DNA from: Aegilops tauschii subsp. strangulata
Taxonomy: Eukaryota; Streptophyta; Magnoliopsida; Poales; Poaceae
Direction: 5' to 3'
DNA: 64,000 nt
NCBI RefSeq assembly: GCF_002575655.3
Contig: NC_053036.3
Coordinates: 155,782,627 to 155,846,626, forward strand
Below are positions 35,423 through 45,847 of the stretch, one piece after another. Position numbers and translations under genes: made by a program. How positions within the stretch are numbered: the stretch's first letter is position 1; every line of letters starts with the position of its first letter. The notes below the pieces were generated by a model, which was not told where the DNA came from, made no database searches, and saw only the letters and a list, made by a program, of their open reading frames with translations.

Positions 35423-36369
35423 CCAGGGGAGGAGGCTTGCGAGAGGAGGCGGAGAAGTCCGGCCTTGGCACGGATGCCGAGGTCGGCGGCGGCGGCGGAC
35501 TCCCGAGCGGAGTCCCGCTCAGGGACGGAGGCGAGGCGGTGGGCTAGCTGGGCCGCGGCCTGGCGATTAGCTGGGCCGGCCCAGTTCGGTCGGCCCGAAC
35601 TAAACTCTTTTTTTAACTAATGACAAAATAAAACAAGCAAATAAATAATAAATAAAATGATATATAGGCATATTATATATCAAAATTTTTAGAAAAAGAT
35701 TTTCTAAAACATGAACATTTTTTTAGCGGCAAATAAATTCCACAAAAATTTCAATAAAGCAAACAGTACTACTGGTTCATTTAAAAACCAAATAAAAATA
35801 TTTTAAAATACCAAAATGATTTCAAACTCATTTCTCTCCATTTTTCTACTTTAGGGAATCATTTTACCCAATTTTCCATATATTTTATTTTTGGAGAAAA
35901 ATAATTTGAATAAAATCAAATAACTCCAAATTGAAAGTGGGTTTCAAAATAACTTCAAAGGGACTTCCAATTTGATTCTTTGAAACTTCCAACTCTCTTT
36001 TCTTAGTATTTGAAGAAGTCATTTTATCTTCTCTCATGAAACTCATTGAGTTGCATAAAGTTTCTAAATTTGAAATATTTTCAAATGGAATTCAAATCTT
36101 TTCAAAACCCTTTTTCAATTAATTAAATGGAAGAAGTCATATCATCTTCACTCTAGGGTTTTGTGATGAAATGAAGTTGAATTCATGGAGATCATAAATG
36201 CAAGGTGAAAGTTTGGGAAAGTCCTTTTATTCCCTCTCATTTAACTTTCAAAAAGTTTCAAATTTCACTCAATTGCACACAAGCAACCACACCACAATCA
36301 AACAATCAATCAAAACTATTTATTTAATATAACATTTCAAAATTTAGAATTTTGGGATGTTACATCGTG

Positions 36370-36600
36370 CAGCAGCAGCAGCGCGAGCGAGAGCAAGAGC
36401 AGAGCTGCAGCACAAACGAGAGCAAGAGCGGAGCAGCAGCGCGACCGACAGCAATAGCAGAGCAGAGCAGCAGCACGAACGAAAGCAAGAGCAGTGCAGC
36501 AGCACGACCGACAGCAAGAAAAGAGCCGCAGCACGAGCGAGAGCCAGAGCAGCAGCAGCGAGAGCGAGAGCCGGAGCAGCTGCAGCTAGTTCCGGTGGGG
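36370..36600 (+). repeat. Degenerate AGC-rich tandem repeat, about 63-bp period
   Basis: Made of CAGCAGCACGACCGACAGC-like units, for instance at 36441 and 36504. The same motif occurs at 16926 on the far side of the solo LTR, so the LTR landed in this array. Frames through it are low-complexity Ala/Cys/Ser and are not called as genes. Confidence 0.6.
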
Positions 36601-37900
36601 AAGTCGCTGCCAAGGAAGCAATGACATGGGGGAGAGACGCCGTCGATGAAGTGGCCGGCGACGGCGCCGTCGATGGAGACCCGCCATGGCTGCTCGGTAT
36701 CGAGCACCGGCAGCCCCGTGAGATCGAATAAAAGATAAAATGCAGCGGTGAGTGCAGGACCTCCTTGGTGGCGCCGAGTTGGCCTCGGCTTCATCGGAGG
36801 AATCGGTGAGGGTGTTGCAGTTCCGGTGGGGCAGGTCAAGACGGTGCTGTGGGGATGGAGGTGGCGCGATAGACGAGGCGAACGTCCGGGCAGCTCCTTG
36901 GAGGTGGAGGACGGGGCGGCTGATCCGGCGGGACGACGAGATCGACGACGGATCCTCATCCGGTGCGGTGGATGAGGGACGGCGAGCTGTTGCGGTGGAC
37001 GACGTCATCGGGGAAGAGTCTCCGGCTAGGTGACAGTCGGGAGGCCGACAGAGGAGCATGGGGTTTCGCAGGTTTTGGCGGCCTCGGTATACGAATGGGG
37101 GGACGAAGGGGAAGGTAGGGGAGCCATGGCTTAGGGACGCGCTTGTCTGAAATGTAGGGTAAGTTACCAGCGTACCCCCACCAGTTTTGACACTGCGACG
37201 TCGAGCCGGCATTTCCGGCTGAGGGGTAGAAGGGGGATTTCGCGTGTCTTGGTTGCGGGACCGATTTCAGATGAGGAGGGAGTTTTCGCGCGCGTCGAAA
37301 TTTGGGGATAACAAGGCACGGCGCGGGTTGAAGAGGCGGGAGTTTCAAATCAGATGAGACAAAAGATACTCGAGCTTGAAAATTTCGGGATAACAAGGCG
37401 TGGATTCCTTGTTTGGCAGAAGAAACTTAACGTGTACAAAAAAACAATTCATACAAGACACAAGAGAGTCATGTCCCCTTTTCCTATATTGCTATAAATG
37501 CCATTGAAAAAACTACAAGAAAAATGTAAAAAATGGGAGAACAAGATTACCATGTACAGTACCAAATCGATTCCCACTTCCCTCAACAACAACAAAAAAC
37601 AAATCAATTCCCACCAAAAGAAAGAGTCATGTCCCTTTTTATATGATTACAAATGCTAGGATCTCGAATTTCAATTTTTGAATCCACGTTATGTTGAATT
37701 CGAATTTATCGTTAGGTGACCTTGCGGTTTATAATGGATGTAGTCGTACATTTTGATCTTCCATCATATATGAACATTTCCACCCTATGAACATATATAT
37801 TGTGATCTACCATATGGAATAAATTTGAGTTAATTTTCCTTGTTTGAATACGATCGTTGTCAAGTTATACAATCATTTAAATATTATCTTGATAACAAAA
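36601..37900. other. GC-rich, then AT-rich unclassified region
   Basis: 36600-37400 is GC-rich with several open but compositionally driven frames. 37400-37900 is AT-rich and contains a loose direct repeat of AGAGTCATGTCCC (37466 and 37624). No gene recognised. Confidence 0.4.
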
Positions 37901-38019
37901 AACATGCATATAGCAGTAATCATATTTCACTATGAACTACATGTACCATACGATCTCCAATTCAAATATTTGTATCCATTTTATGTTGAATTCAAATCAT
38001 AGTACATTGGTCTAGGTAG

Positions 38020-39525
38020 CGAGATGTTCGGGATAATCTAAACCCTGTTTTCATATGTATAATTTTTGGCTGAATTGGGACAAGTTTTGGTATAAGATTC
38101 TTGCAAAACCGGAGATTCTCTCAACAAGCCTCGTGGTTCCGAGAGGGAACGTGTCACCTTTGTGTGTGAAACGATATACGCTGCCTCCCCCTGATTTTCT
38201 TTACAGATGCAACATAGAACTATATGAGTGCCCTGTTAAATTTTGGAATTATTCCGGGTTCGTTTGGCCTTTTTTATACATTAATAATTGAGTTTCTGGA
38301 CATTTAATGTGCATAATCCAAATTTGCACTGCAAGCACATGCTCTAGTGCACCAAAGTTGGTTGAAAAATCACATGTGTGTCCTTGGGTGAATTTCTAGG
38401 TCCCATGCAAGAAATGTGAATGAAATTCAAACATCTGGGCGTCGTGACTCGGCCGAGAACATCGAGAAACTTGGTTTTAAATTCATGTAAATGCAAAACT
38501 CGCCTGGAAATCATGAAACTTGGCATGGTGTCATGTCATGGCACTAACATGTTGTGGTAAAAAATTGGGCCGATTTGGAACAAGTTTTGGTATAAGCTTC
38601 TTGCAAACCGGAGCTTCTCTCAAGAAGGCTCGTGGTTCTGAGAGGGAACGTGTCACCTTTGAGTGCGAAACGATATACGCTGCCCCCCTTGAGTTTCTTT
38701 ACAGAGGCAACATAGAACTACATGAGTGCCCTGATAAATTTTGGAATTATTTCGGGTTCGTTTTGCCTTTTTTTATACATCAATTGAGTTTCTGGTCATT
38801 TAATGTGCATAATTCAAATTTGAACGACAAGCACATGCTCCCGTGCACCAAAGTTGGCTAAGAAATCACATGTGTGTCCTCGGGTGAATTTCTAGGTCCC
38901 ATGCAAGAAATGGGAATGAAATTCAAACATCTGGGCATCGTGGCTCGGCCGAGAACATCGAGAAACTTGGTTTTAAAATTCTTGTAAATCCAAAACACGC
39001 CTGAAAATCATGAAACTTGGCATGGTGTCATGTCATGGTACTACCATGCTGTGGTAAAAAATTGGCCAAATAGGAACAAGTTTTGGTATAAGCTTCTTGC
39101 AAACTGGAGCTTCTCTCAAGAAGGCTCGTGGTTCTGAGAGGGAACGTGTCACCTTTGTGTGCATAATTCAAATTTGAAATACAAGCACATGCTCCAGTGC
39201 ACCAAAGTTGGTTGAGAAATGTTGTCCAATTTGCGAAGGCGCACACAACAATTAACAAAGTCATTTTGGAACAAGTGTTGTCACGTTACAATCGGAAACA
39301 CAAGTATTATTGAAACCGTGGGCATTCTATTTATCATTTACGTGCCGTCACGCGTCCCCTTTTTTTATTAGCTAGGAGGCGCCGTGCAGGGTAGCTAGTT
39401 GAGTATGAGAGGCGTGCTTATCGGGAGAGCCCTTTGACCTCCATCTGCCGTCCACCTCTCTCCCAAGGTCTCCATTAATGGAGCCCGAGCCTCTGTTTAA
39501 TAGCGTGGCTATGTCTCACTCGACT
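38020..39525 (+). repeat. CACTA-derived fragment with 500-bp tandem repeat units
   Basis: Three units align at CAAGTTTTGG (38081, 38581, 39077), giving a 496-500 bp period. The units and the sequence after them (39290-39525: CACGTGCCGTCACGC, GCTAGGAGGCGCCGTGC, CCATTAATGG) resemble 57945-60130 inside the complete CACTA element. No terminal inverted repeat was found here, so this is a fragment or an old relative. Confidence 0.7.
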
Positions 39526-39839
39526 GAGATTTAAGAGAGAGAAAAGAAAATTTTGCACAGGTCTTGATGTAAGATCCGACGGACCTATATAGCATCTACT
39601 GCGACTTATAGCAAGACTGATGAATATATAAGGACGACGACAGTGGATAATAATTGTCTTACATAATTAGTAAGATAATTAAAAAGCCATATGCGGCTAC
39701 GCCCGAATAAACAAGGGCAAAAGAAGAAGGAAGACAACGAACTGGCTCGCTGATCTCTACTTTCTTGATGCGTTGCTACAGGCCGCGGGAACTAGTCTCC
39801 GCGGCGAGCGGCGATGCGCTTTGTCGTGTCCTCAAGACA
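39526..39839. other. Intergenic, 3' side of the decapeptide gene
   Basis: No feature seen other than short AT-rich pieces. Confidence 0.4.
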
Positions 39840-40463
39840 CTACTTGAGAGCATCCACGGATTCCTCCACCAGCCTTTGGCGCTCGATGCGGAGCAAGTCA
39901 TTCTCATCCATAAGTTTCTTGACGATGACGCCGGTCCTCTTCAACAAGGCAGTGGTCTCCTCCTGTTGCTCTGCACTTCGGATGATCTTCACCCTCAGCA
40001 GGTTGCGCTCGGCCCGGAGCCTCTCATTGCCCTCCCTTCATTGTCGGATGACGTCGGTAGCCTGTTCAAATGAGGCTTTCATGTCGTCATGCAACCTCGC
40101 CCAGCCGGAGATCTGATCCATCTGGCTATGGACGATCGCATGCATGCGCCTGTAAGAGTCATCGCCTACCCGCGAGACATTTTCCCAGGTCTCCGCGGCG
40201 CGGCAGGACATCTCTGCTGCATTCGCGGCGCGGCAGGACATCTCTACTACTTCCATGGCGCGGCCGGACCAGTCTGTTGCATGGACGGCGCGGCGGGACC
40301 TGCGTGCAGCTTCGCCGGTGCGGCAGGACCTCTGTGCTGCTACTTCCGCGCAGCGGGACATGTCGGCTGCTTTCGCGGCAAGGCGGGACATCTCTCGTGC
40401 TTCCGCTTCCATGCTCGCCTCTCCCTGGTGGTAATCTGTCAACCCAGAACTCACGCTGGCCAT
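39840..40463 (-). CDS. Decapeptide-repeat protein gene, with TGA at 40038-40040
   Basis: Single-exon gene not recognised in any family. ATG at 40461-40463 in a good context (GCCATGGCC) lies 90 bp after a TATA box (40553-40561). The first 141 codons end at TGA (40038-40040). Residues 25-94 are seven tandem decapeptides of the form [MRW]-S-x-[RC]-A-x-x-[AV]-x-[DEQ], for example MSCRAANAAE and MSCRAAETWE, from a 30-bp DNA repeat (40182-40391). After the TGA the same frame stays open for 65 codons to TAG at 39840-39842 and is strongly coiled-coil-like (LRAERNLLRVK, MDENDLLRIERQRL). The ancestral protein was therefore probably about 207 residues, and this copy is truncated or read through. Alternating Ala and charged residues suggest a long helix. 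Localisation unknown. Confidence 0.6.
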
Positions 40464-40552
40464 GGCAGGCTCAAGGGAAGGATGCTGAATGACTTGTTTG
40501 TTTTTGTGGATGAGGAGTTGAGGAGGAATGTGCAATCATCTTGGCATAGAAG

Positions 40553-40561
40553 TATTTATAA
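40553..40561 (-). promoter_or_regulatory. TATA box of the decapeptide-repeat gene
   Basis: On the minus strand TTATAAATA lies about 90 bp upstream of the ATG at 40463, suitable spacing for a short plant 5' UTR. Confidence 0.5.
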
Positions 40562-40582
40562 CCGAGTACTAATACGCTCCTA

Positions 40583-40816
40583 CTACCTCCATCCTGGTTT
40601 ATAGGTCACCTTTGTAGTTTGTGCCAAATTTTGACCAAATATTTAGCTAACAAAATGTTAATGCATGTCAACAAAAATTATATCGTTGGATTGGTATTTC
40701 AACATAGTTTTCAATGATATATTTTTGGTAACATGCATGAATGTTTTGTTAGTTCAATCTATAGTCAAAATTTGACACAATATACAATGGGGACTAATAA
40801 ACCAGGATGGAGGTAG
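40583..40816. mobile_element. Stowaway-like MITE
   Basis: 234 bp between inverted ends CTACCTCCATCCTGGTTTAT and their complement, flanked by TA at 40581-40582 and 40817-40818, as expected for Tc1/mariner-type MITEs. A diverged relative is at 61981-62184. Confidence 0.88.
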
Positions 40817-40818
40817 TA

Positions 40819-41850
40819 AGTGGGAAACTGTTTAGGTTGTGATCGGTGTGAACAGGTTTGCAATTAAATATAGCGTCGTAGTAGTAATTTGGAATGTGAC
40901 GAGACGCAAGCTCAAAATTTATTGACGGTTCTAGTTTCGAAGTGCGGCACTATTCCCGGATGGCGTAATGTGGGCACGTGTTCTCGGCCATGGTGTAGCA
41001 TATGCCATGGTAGCTCTTTTTCTACTGCTGTGTACGTGCAATAACTGGCACTGTCGGATACATATCTTACAGTTATTGGGGCGTTCGACAGGAATAGCCT
41101 CGTGGCGAGCTATGGACTAGTCTTATTTTCCGACGCATTACACCTATCTCTCAGGACTTCTCGCACGCACCATCTCTAGCTCCCTAGGTCGATGCCACCC
41201 ACATACACTTGTACTCTGAGTTTAGTACGTTATACAGGAAGAGAAGAGGTGCACGCACGCACTCGTCCTCTCTCACACACGCATCTGTAGCTACGAATTG
41301 TAGTGTTCTCAACCATCCGATTGGCTCTATCATAGGTTTCACGTTGCTCCTTGGCCTTGAGATTGAGAAGTTTAAAACGCGGAGGCTAAGCTAGAGGCGC
41401 GAGGTTTTGGTTAATGTGCGGGCCGCACATGGCACCAACACGACACGAGCTTCGTCTGCCTGGTGCGCAGTCGGGTGAGTTGTCCAAGTATAGACACAAC
41501 TAGGCCCTCCTTGGTATCTGCGCCTCGACTTATGTGCAGAGAAAATTAGGATCGGAGGGAGTACTACTAGTAGTAGTACTACTTTGATGTGTCGCGTCAA
41601 CTCGCACAAGTATGCAACACTTCCTGAACAAACAAGCATATAAGATGTTATACTTCTTACCCAAAGGAACTTTATATCCAACAGACACAAAATATTCATT
41701 CGACTGTTGTAAATTACTTTAACTGCTGATCTGATGTCGAAGTAATTGCTGCATCGCCACCAAAACCCACCATCTCTTAAGCTAAAGTAGATCGAGCTAA
41801 CCCCTATATTAGCATATTACTAAGATAAACAGAAGGCACTGTAGAATCAT
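40819..41850. other. Intergenic region with a Stowaway end fragment
   Basis: Mostly unremarkable. Around 41503-41561 GGATCGGAGGGAGTA resembles one Stowaway end; the other end was not found. Confidence 0.35.
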
Positions 41851-42761
41851 TTAGGACGTGAGCTTGTCAATCTGAATGTGGAGGGACACCAGCTTAGCCC
41901 CGGCCAGCAGCTTGGGCGGAAATGTGAAGAAGGTCAGCTCCTGCACGGCGACATCGCCGGGATCCTTGCTACTTGTCACCTCCATTTCCACCTTGACATC
42001 GTCGGTCCTGCCTTTGGGCTCCCCCGGCGGGTCGTTCGCCCACAGCTTGGCCATGTAGTGCGGCAGTGGGGACGCCCCCGCTCTGATGCAGACGACCGAC
42101 ATGGCGATGGGCGCACCGATGTCGAGCACGCTGCCGACCAAGAAAAACGCGCGGCCGTCCTCCTCCGCGAACAGCAAGAGCCGTGGCTCCGACAGTGGCA
42201 CTTACAGCTGGAGCACCTTCCCGTACTGGATCATGTGCATGGGCATGGGATGCATGGCGCTGATGTGGTGGGAGAGCGCCAGCGGCGGGCCTTCGTAGCC
42301 GCAGACGGGCACGGGGCATTTGCAGGGCGCGAGTGGACACACGCTCTAGTGATCGGCGAGCTTGTGGTAAGTGACACAGCCCACAGCCTTCGTGCGGGCA
42401 CTCCGCCCTCACTGAGGAGAGGACGGCGTCCACCGCCGTGTTCCGCACATCGAAGCCACCGCCGCGCTCGCACTTCTAGCACTACCGCTGGTTCCCGAGG
42501 CGCTCGACATGGCAGTCCGCGCAGGCTAGGTGCCCTCCCTTGCACTGCACAAATCAATCGAATAGCACATCAATCAAGAAACCTGCACCTTGCTCGATCA
42601 GCCGAACGGACGAGGTGTATTCGAACCTCATACACTAGAGGCTTCAAGGGGTGGAGGCACAAGGGGCAGTGGAGCAAGGTGAGGTCCATCGAGACCATAG
42701 AGAGCTCCCTCGTCGGGTCCTGTTCCATCTGCATGATCTTGCCCTCCTCGTGCACAACCAT
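41851..42761 (-). pseudogene. SINA-type (seven in absentia) RING E3 ubiquitin ligase, decayed
   Basis: SINA-like proteins are RING-finger ubiquitin ligases with a downstream zinc-binding substrate domain. Exon 1 (ATG 42761 to donor at 42626/42627) has ELSMVSMDLTLLHCPLCLHPL, the first RING Cys pair. An 82-bp GT-AG intron follows. Exon 2 (42544-41851) has CKGGHLACADCH and KCERGGGFDV, the rest of the RING, then HEGCG and the SINA domain, ending FAEEDGRAFFLVG, VCIRAGASPLPHY and SLHIQIDKLTS. Broken by TAG at 42482-42484 and 42476-42478, a frameshift near 42385, TAG at 42346-42348 and TAA at 42202-42204. The last 116 codons remain open. The preserved intron shows it came from a genomic copy and not from a reverse-transcribed mRNA. 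Such genes form large clusters in grasses. Confidence 0.85.
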
Positions 42762-44200
42762 CTCTCGCTTTAGGGCCGGGGCATTACAAAGCTTTACCAC
42801 CACATATTCATGCTACTTCAAGGTGCATTAAATCAACACGTGCAAGTACCAAAAGGAGAGGCACGGCATGCATGCATGCGTTGTAATTAATGCATCGGTA
42901 AACGCAAATTATTGAAATATATCGAGTGCAGTGCTTTGATGTGTCGCATCAACTCGTACAAGATCGAGAAGTTTGATTACTACAACGTCCTCTCCCTCGC
43001 GGACCGAGCTCCGGTGCCTTAATTGTACCTGCCTTTGGCTGTATGACAGGTGAGCCACCCACCTATTGGGCCCACCAGTCATACACGCAAAGGCAGGAGT
43101 AGTAAGTCAATGAAGTTGCGTCCCTCCCTCGCCCATGAGCGTGGTGGCTGGCAGGACTAGGAGAAGCTTTCGCTACACGCTCTCCCTCCCGCACGTGGTG
43201 GACATGCAGCAGTTCATTCGGTGTCAGATGGCCAGAAGCATATTGTAGTACTCCTCCACTGTAGTAGTACTCCATCATTGTTCGACTTCCTGAAGAGGCG
43301 AAGAGCCAAGCGGAGCCCGGGCGCTCGTGTGGCAGTTTCATGTGTAGAGTAGTCTAGGATAGCGTGTACCCTGCCTGTAAGCTTAAAATCGTTGGGGTCG
43401 GCTCCATGCTATGAGGCCGTCTCGAAGCATTTTTTGTTGATTAAAATAATCTTCTGGCCCTACGTGTCATCCTGGTGATTGTAGTTTGCATGCTCATCTG
43501 GTCAAGACAGGAATATATATTTTAATTTGTGATGGGGTAAATGTTAGAGGTTGCAGCAAATATATTGCACATTGCGGGTCTTTCAGCCAAGTTTAGAGGC
43601 AAGCATGTGGGGCCGGTGCTATGATGTGTCGCGTTAACTCGTACAACCAGGAGAAGCTTGATTTTACTACTACACGCCTTCTCCCTCGCCCATGCGGGTG
43701 GTGGCTCGCAGACGAGGACATGCTTTTAGTTATACTACAGCAAGCTATCCCTCCCGCACGTGCTGGACGGACATGCAGTAGTGGATTCGATACTGTAGAA
43801 GTAGTAGTAACATCATTGTTCATCTTCTCGAAGAGGCAAAGAGCCAAGCGCAACCTGAACGTGGCAGTTGCGAACGCTCGCGTGGCATTCTTTGTGTAGG
43901 GGTGGGGCGTGGTGTGGTGCCTTGGAGCACGCATATAGCTAGGCTCTTGCATGAGACAAAATTGCTATTTGAGCCCACTATTGTAGTACTACTTGCTAGT
44001 ATAGCCCTGTAAACCGGAAAGGAGTATTTTCCTTTCTAGATATTTCAACAAGTGACTAGACTACACCCTAAATGAGTATAGTACATATGGAGCAAAATGA
44101 GTGAATCTACACCGTAAATAAATACGTAGTTCTCTCATTTTCCTCTCCGCCTTGGTCGCGGTGCACAATATTGAGTATACTAGTACTGACTAGTCTCTTT
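42762..44200. other. Intergenic region with dispersed direct duplications
   Basis: Two related stretches, 43115-43350 and 43665-43910, share CCCTCGCCCATG.G.GTGGTGGCT, CTCCCTCCCGCACGTG and GAGGC.AAGAGCCAAGCG. A third motif, GATGTGTCGC.T.AACTCG, occurs at 41587, 42938 and 43622. No coding potential was recognised. Confidence 0.6.
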
Positions 44201-44204
44201 TTGA

Positions 44205-44400
44205 CACGCATTTACGTTTTTAACACAGTACAGACGCAAGCGCTCATATACACGCGCATACACTCACCCCTATGAACGCACACACGCACACCCTACCCCT
44301 ATGAGCACCTCCGAAAGACTGAGCCGGCATATCATCTTGAAATTTATGAAGTCGCCATAGGCACCTCATCGTCAACGGGAACGTCTCCTGACATGCATTT
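44205..44400 (-). mobile_element. SINE-like fragment (resembles Au SINE)
   Basis: The + strand contains ACACAGTACAGACGCAAGCG, ACGCACACACGCACACCCTA and GAGCCGGCATATCATCTTGA, which I recall as part of the widespread Au-type SINE, here in reverse orientation. The Pol III promoter end seems missing. Identification rests on memory of the motif only. Confidence 0.4.
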
Positions 44401-44554
44401 ACATTGATACGGCTTGAATGCCAAGGAGGGAGAGGGTAGCGGTTCCCGAGACATTGAACGGTCAATGAGCATCCTCAATTAGCATGCAGAGGGAATTAAT
44501 TGGAGAAGCAGAATAGAGCCAGCACGATGTGAATGCAACAGAGTTTGGACTCTC

Positions 44555-44561
44555 ATATAAA
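44555..44561 (+). promoter_or_regulatory. TATA box for the 167-codon gene
   Basis: CATATAAAGG lies 94-100 bp upstream of the ATG at 44655. A CT/CA-rich leader (CCACTCCAATCCATC) follows, typical of plant transcription starts. Confidence 0.55.
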
Positions 44562-44654
44562 GGCGCCCCACCACTCCAATCCATCTAATCCTAGTCTCTG
44601 CGCAACACTGCTCACTCCAATCCAAGACTAAGTGACCAAAAGCCACAAGCACCT

Positions 44655-45158
44655 ATGGAGGCGATGGACGCGAGCGGCCGTCAGCTGTGCCAAATAATCC
44701 AAGACGCCGGCCTGCGGCCCCGCACCGCGCAGCATTTCCAGACGGTGCTGGCGACCGCCGGCGTCGTATCCCTCGCTGACGCCGGCTTCGCCTCTCGCAT
44801 GGACGACATGATGGTCCACTCCATCCGCAAGTTCACCGTCGTCGAGAAGCGTGTGGACAACCTTGCCGTACTGCTCCAGCCCGTGCGCCCAGGCTCCTCA
44901 TTGCCTGCCACCCTCATCGGCCTCCATGGTGATGAAATCTTTCAAGCCCTGGTGGCCCTGCAGGTGCCGGAGGTCGCGACGAAGAATGTGCACCTCGAGG
45001 CCGCGCTCGCCGCACAGCGCCTCGCCATGCAAGAAACCGTCGACCTGCACATCCACGTCTACGAGGAAATCGTCTACATATGCCACTGCAAGGCCAGCGA
45101 GGACAGAAAGACGTTGGCCTTCTTCCAGCGGCTGGAATCTTTGGACGCCATTGTTTAG
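44655..45158 (+). CDS. Hypothetical 167-residue protein, intact single exon
   Basis: An intact frame from ATG 44655 (MEAMDASGRQLCQIIQDAGL) to TAG 45156-45158, with strong G/C preference at third positions, unlike the surrounding AT-rich DNA. A second ATG lies at codon 4. No known domain, signal peptide or transmembrane segment was recognised. Predicted helices alternate with Val/Leu-rich parts (IRKFTVVEKRVDNLAVLLQP, LVALQVPEVATKNVHLEAAL). The C-terminal third has VDLHIHVYEEIVYICHC and a short Cys pair. A TATA box and leader are in place upstream. Codon bias, promoter and freedom from stops support a real gene. Absence of a known family leaves open a grass-specific or TE-derived origin. The ORF is unrelated in sequence to the SINA pseudogene or the decapeptide gene nearby. 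Confidence 0.6.
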   Translation: MEAMDASGRQLCQIIQDAGLRPRTAQHFQTVLATAGVVSLADAGFASRMDDMMVHSIRKFTVVEKRVDNLAVLLQPVRPGSSLPATLIGLHGDEIFQALVALQVPEVATKNVHLEAALAAQRLAMQETVDLHIHVYEEIVYICHCKASEDRKTLAFFQRLESLDAIV

Positions 45159-45840
45159 AAGCACGTCGACCTGGCCACGAAAGCCGCTGCTACTTAGCCG
45201 CCGTTCGGTGGGCCGGCGCCCTGAGTCGAGGAGGCGGACGTTGTCGATGGATGCATATCTTCTTCTTGCCTCCTGTAACGAGCACTGCATCGCCTCGTGG
45301 CCTCCTGTAACCGAGTGTCGGCTGAGTTTAGAATTACTAGAAGAGAGAAACGAGGGAGAAGAGCTAGCTGTAGCACGGACGCTGTTGTCAGATGGGACTC
45401 GTGTTGATAGAATAGGAGTACTGAGCACTCGTACCTCTTTTTTTAGGGAAAAAGTAGTCGTGTGTCTAGTACCACTAGTTGGGTGCGTGTGACCTATACC
45501 TGTCATCACTTTAGGTCTCCTTTTTGAACTGCAGCTACGCTTCATAGTACATATTTGTTCACGCATTTATCCTCCTATATGTACTCCTAGGATATTTCCA
45601 CGTGCTCCCTTTCACCGACATGTGGGACATAGAGCATCTGGGTCGTAGTGCATGTACGACTTGGAGCATATGCCAGGGTACTTTACATTTCAGACCTCAC
45701 GAATTACATGCAAACCCCCCGCAGAAGAATAAATAAATGAATGAATTACTACATGAAACCGGATTATTTTCGTAGAAACTGGAGCACGTTCATTAAATTT
45801 TGGACATAACACGTTTATAAAAAACGACCGGGCCTAAACC
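45159..45840. other. 3' flank of the 167-codon gene
   Basis: Shows no second gene. AATAAATAAATGAATG near 45728 could serve as a polyadenylation region. Confidence 0.4.
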
Positions 45841-45847
45841 AGTCTAA

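Larger units (their letters stand above)
16988..36364 (-). mobile_element. Large solo LTR (about 3.08 kb without nested insertions)
   Basis: On the minus strand it begins TGTAACATCCCAAAATTC and ends GGGTCACTACA. The + strand pieces are 16988-18920 and 35219-36364. TSD TCGTG occurs at 16983-16987 and 36365-36369. No second LTR, primer site or coding region was found in the two pieces, so it is read as a solo LTR. Nested inside are the non-autonomous element 18921-35213 and, within that, the copia element 25011-33753. Confidence 0.8.

Noticed and set aside
16988..36364. Complete retrotransposon with the outer ends as its LTRs
   Set aside because: The two ends differ (TGTAGTGACCC versus GGGATGTTACA) and are the two ends of one LTR; no direct repeat of either exists in the window.
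36344..37396. Overlapping frames of 90-208 codons on both strands
   Set aside because: Low-complexity AGC/CCG composition; frames on both strands are equally open, and no domain is present.
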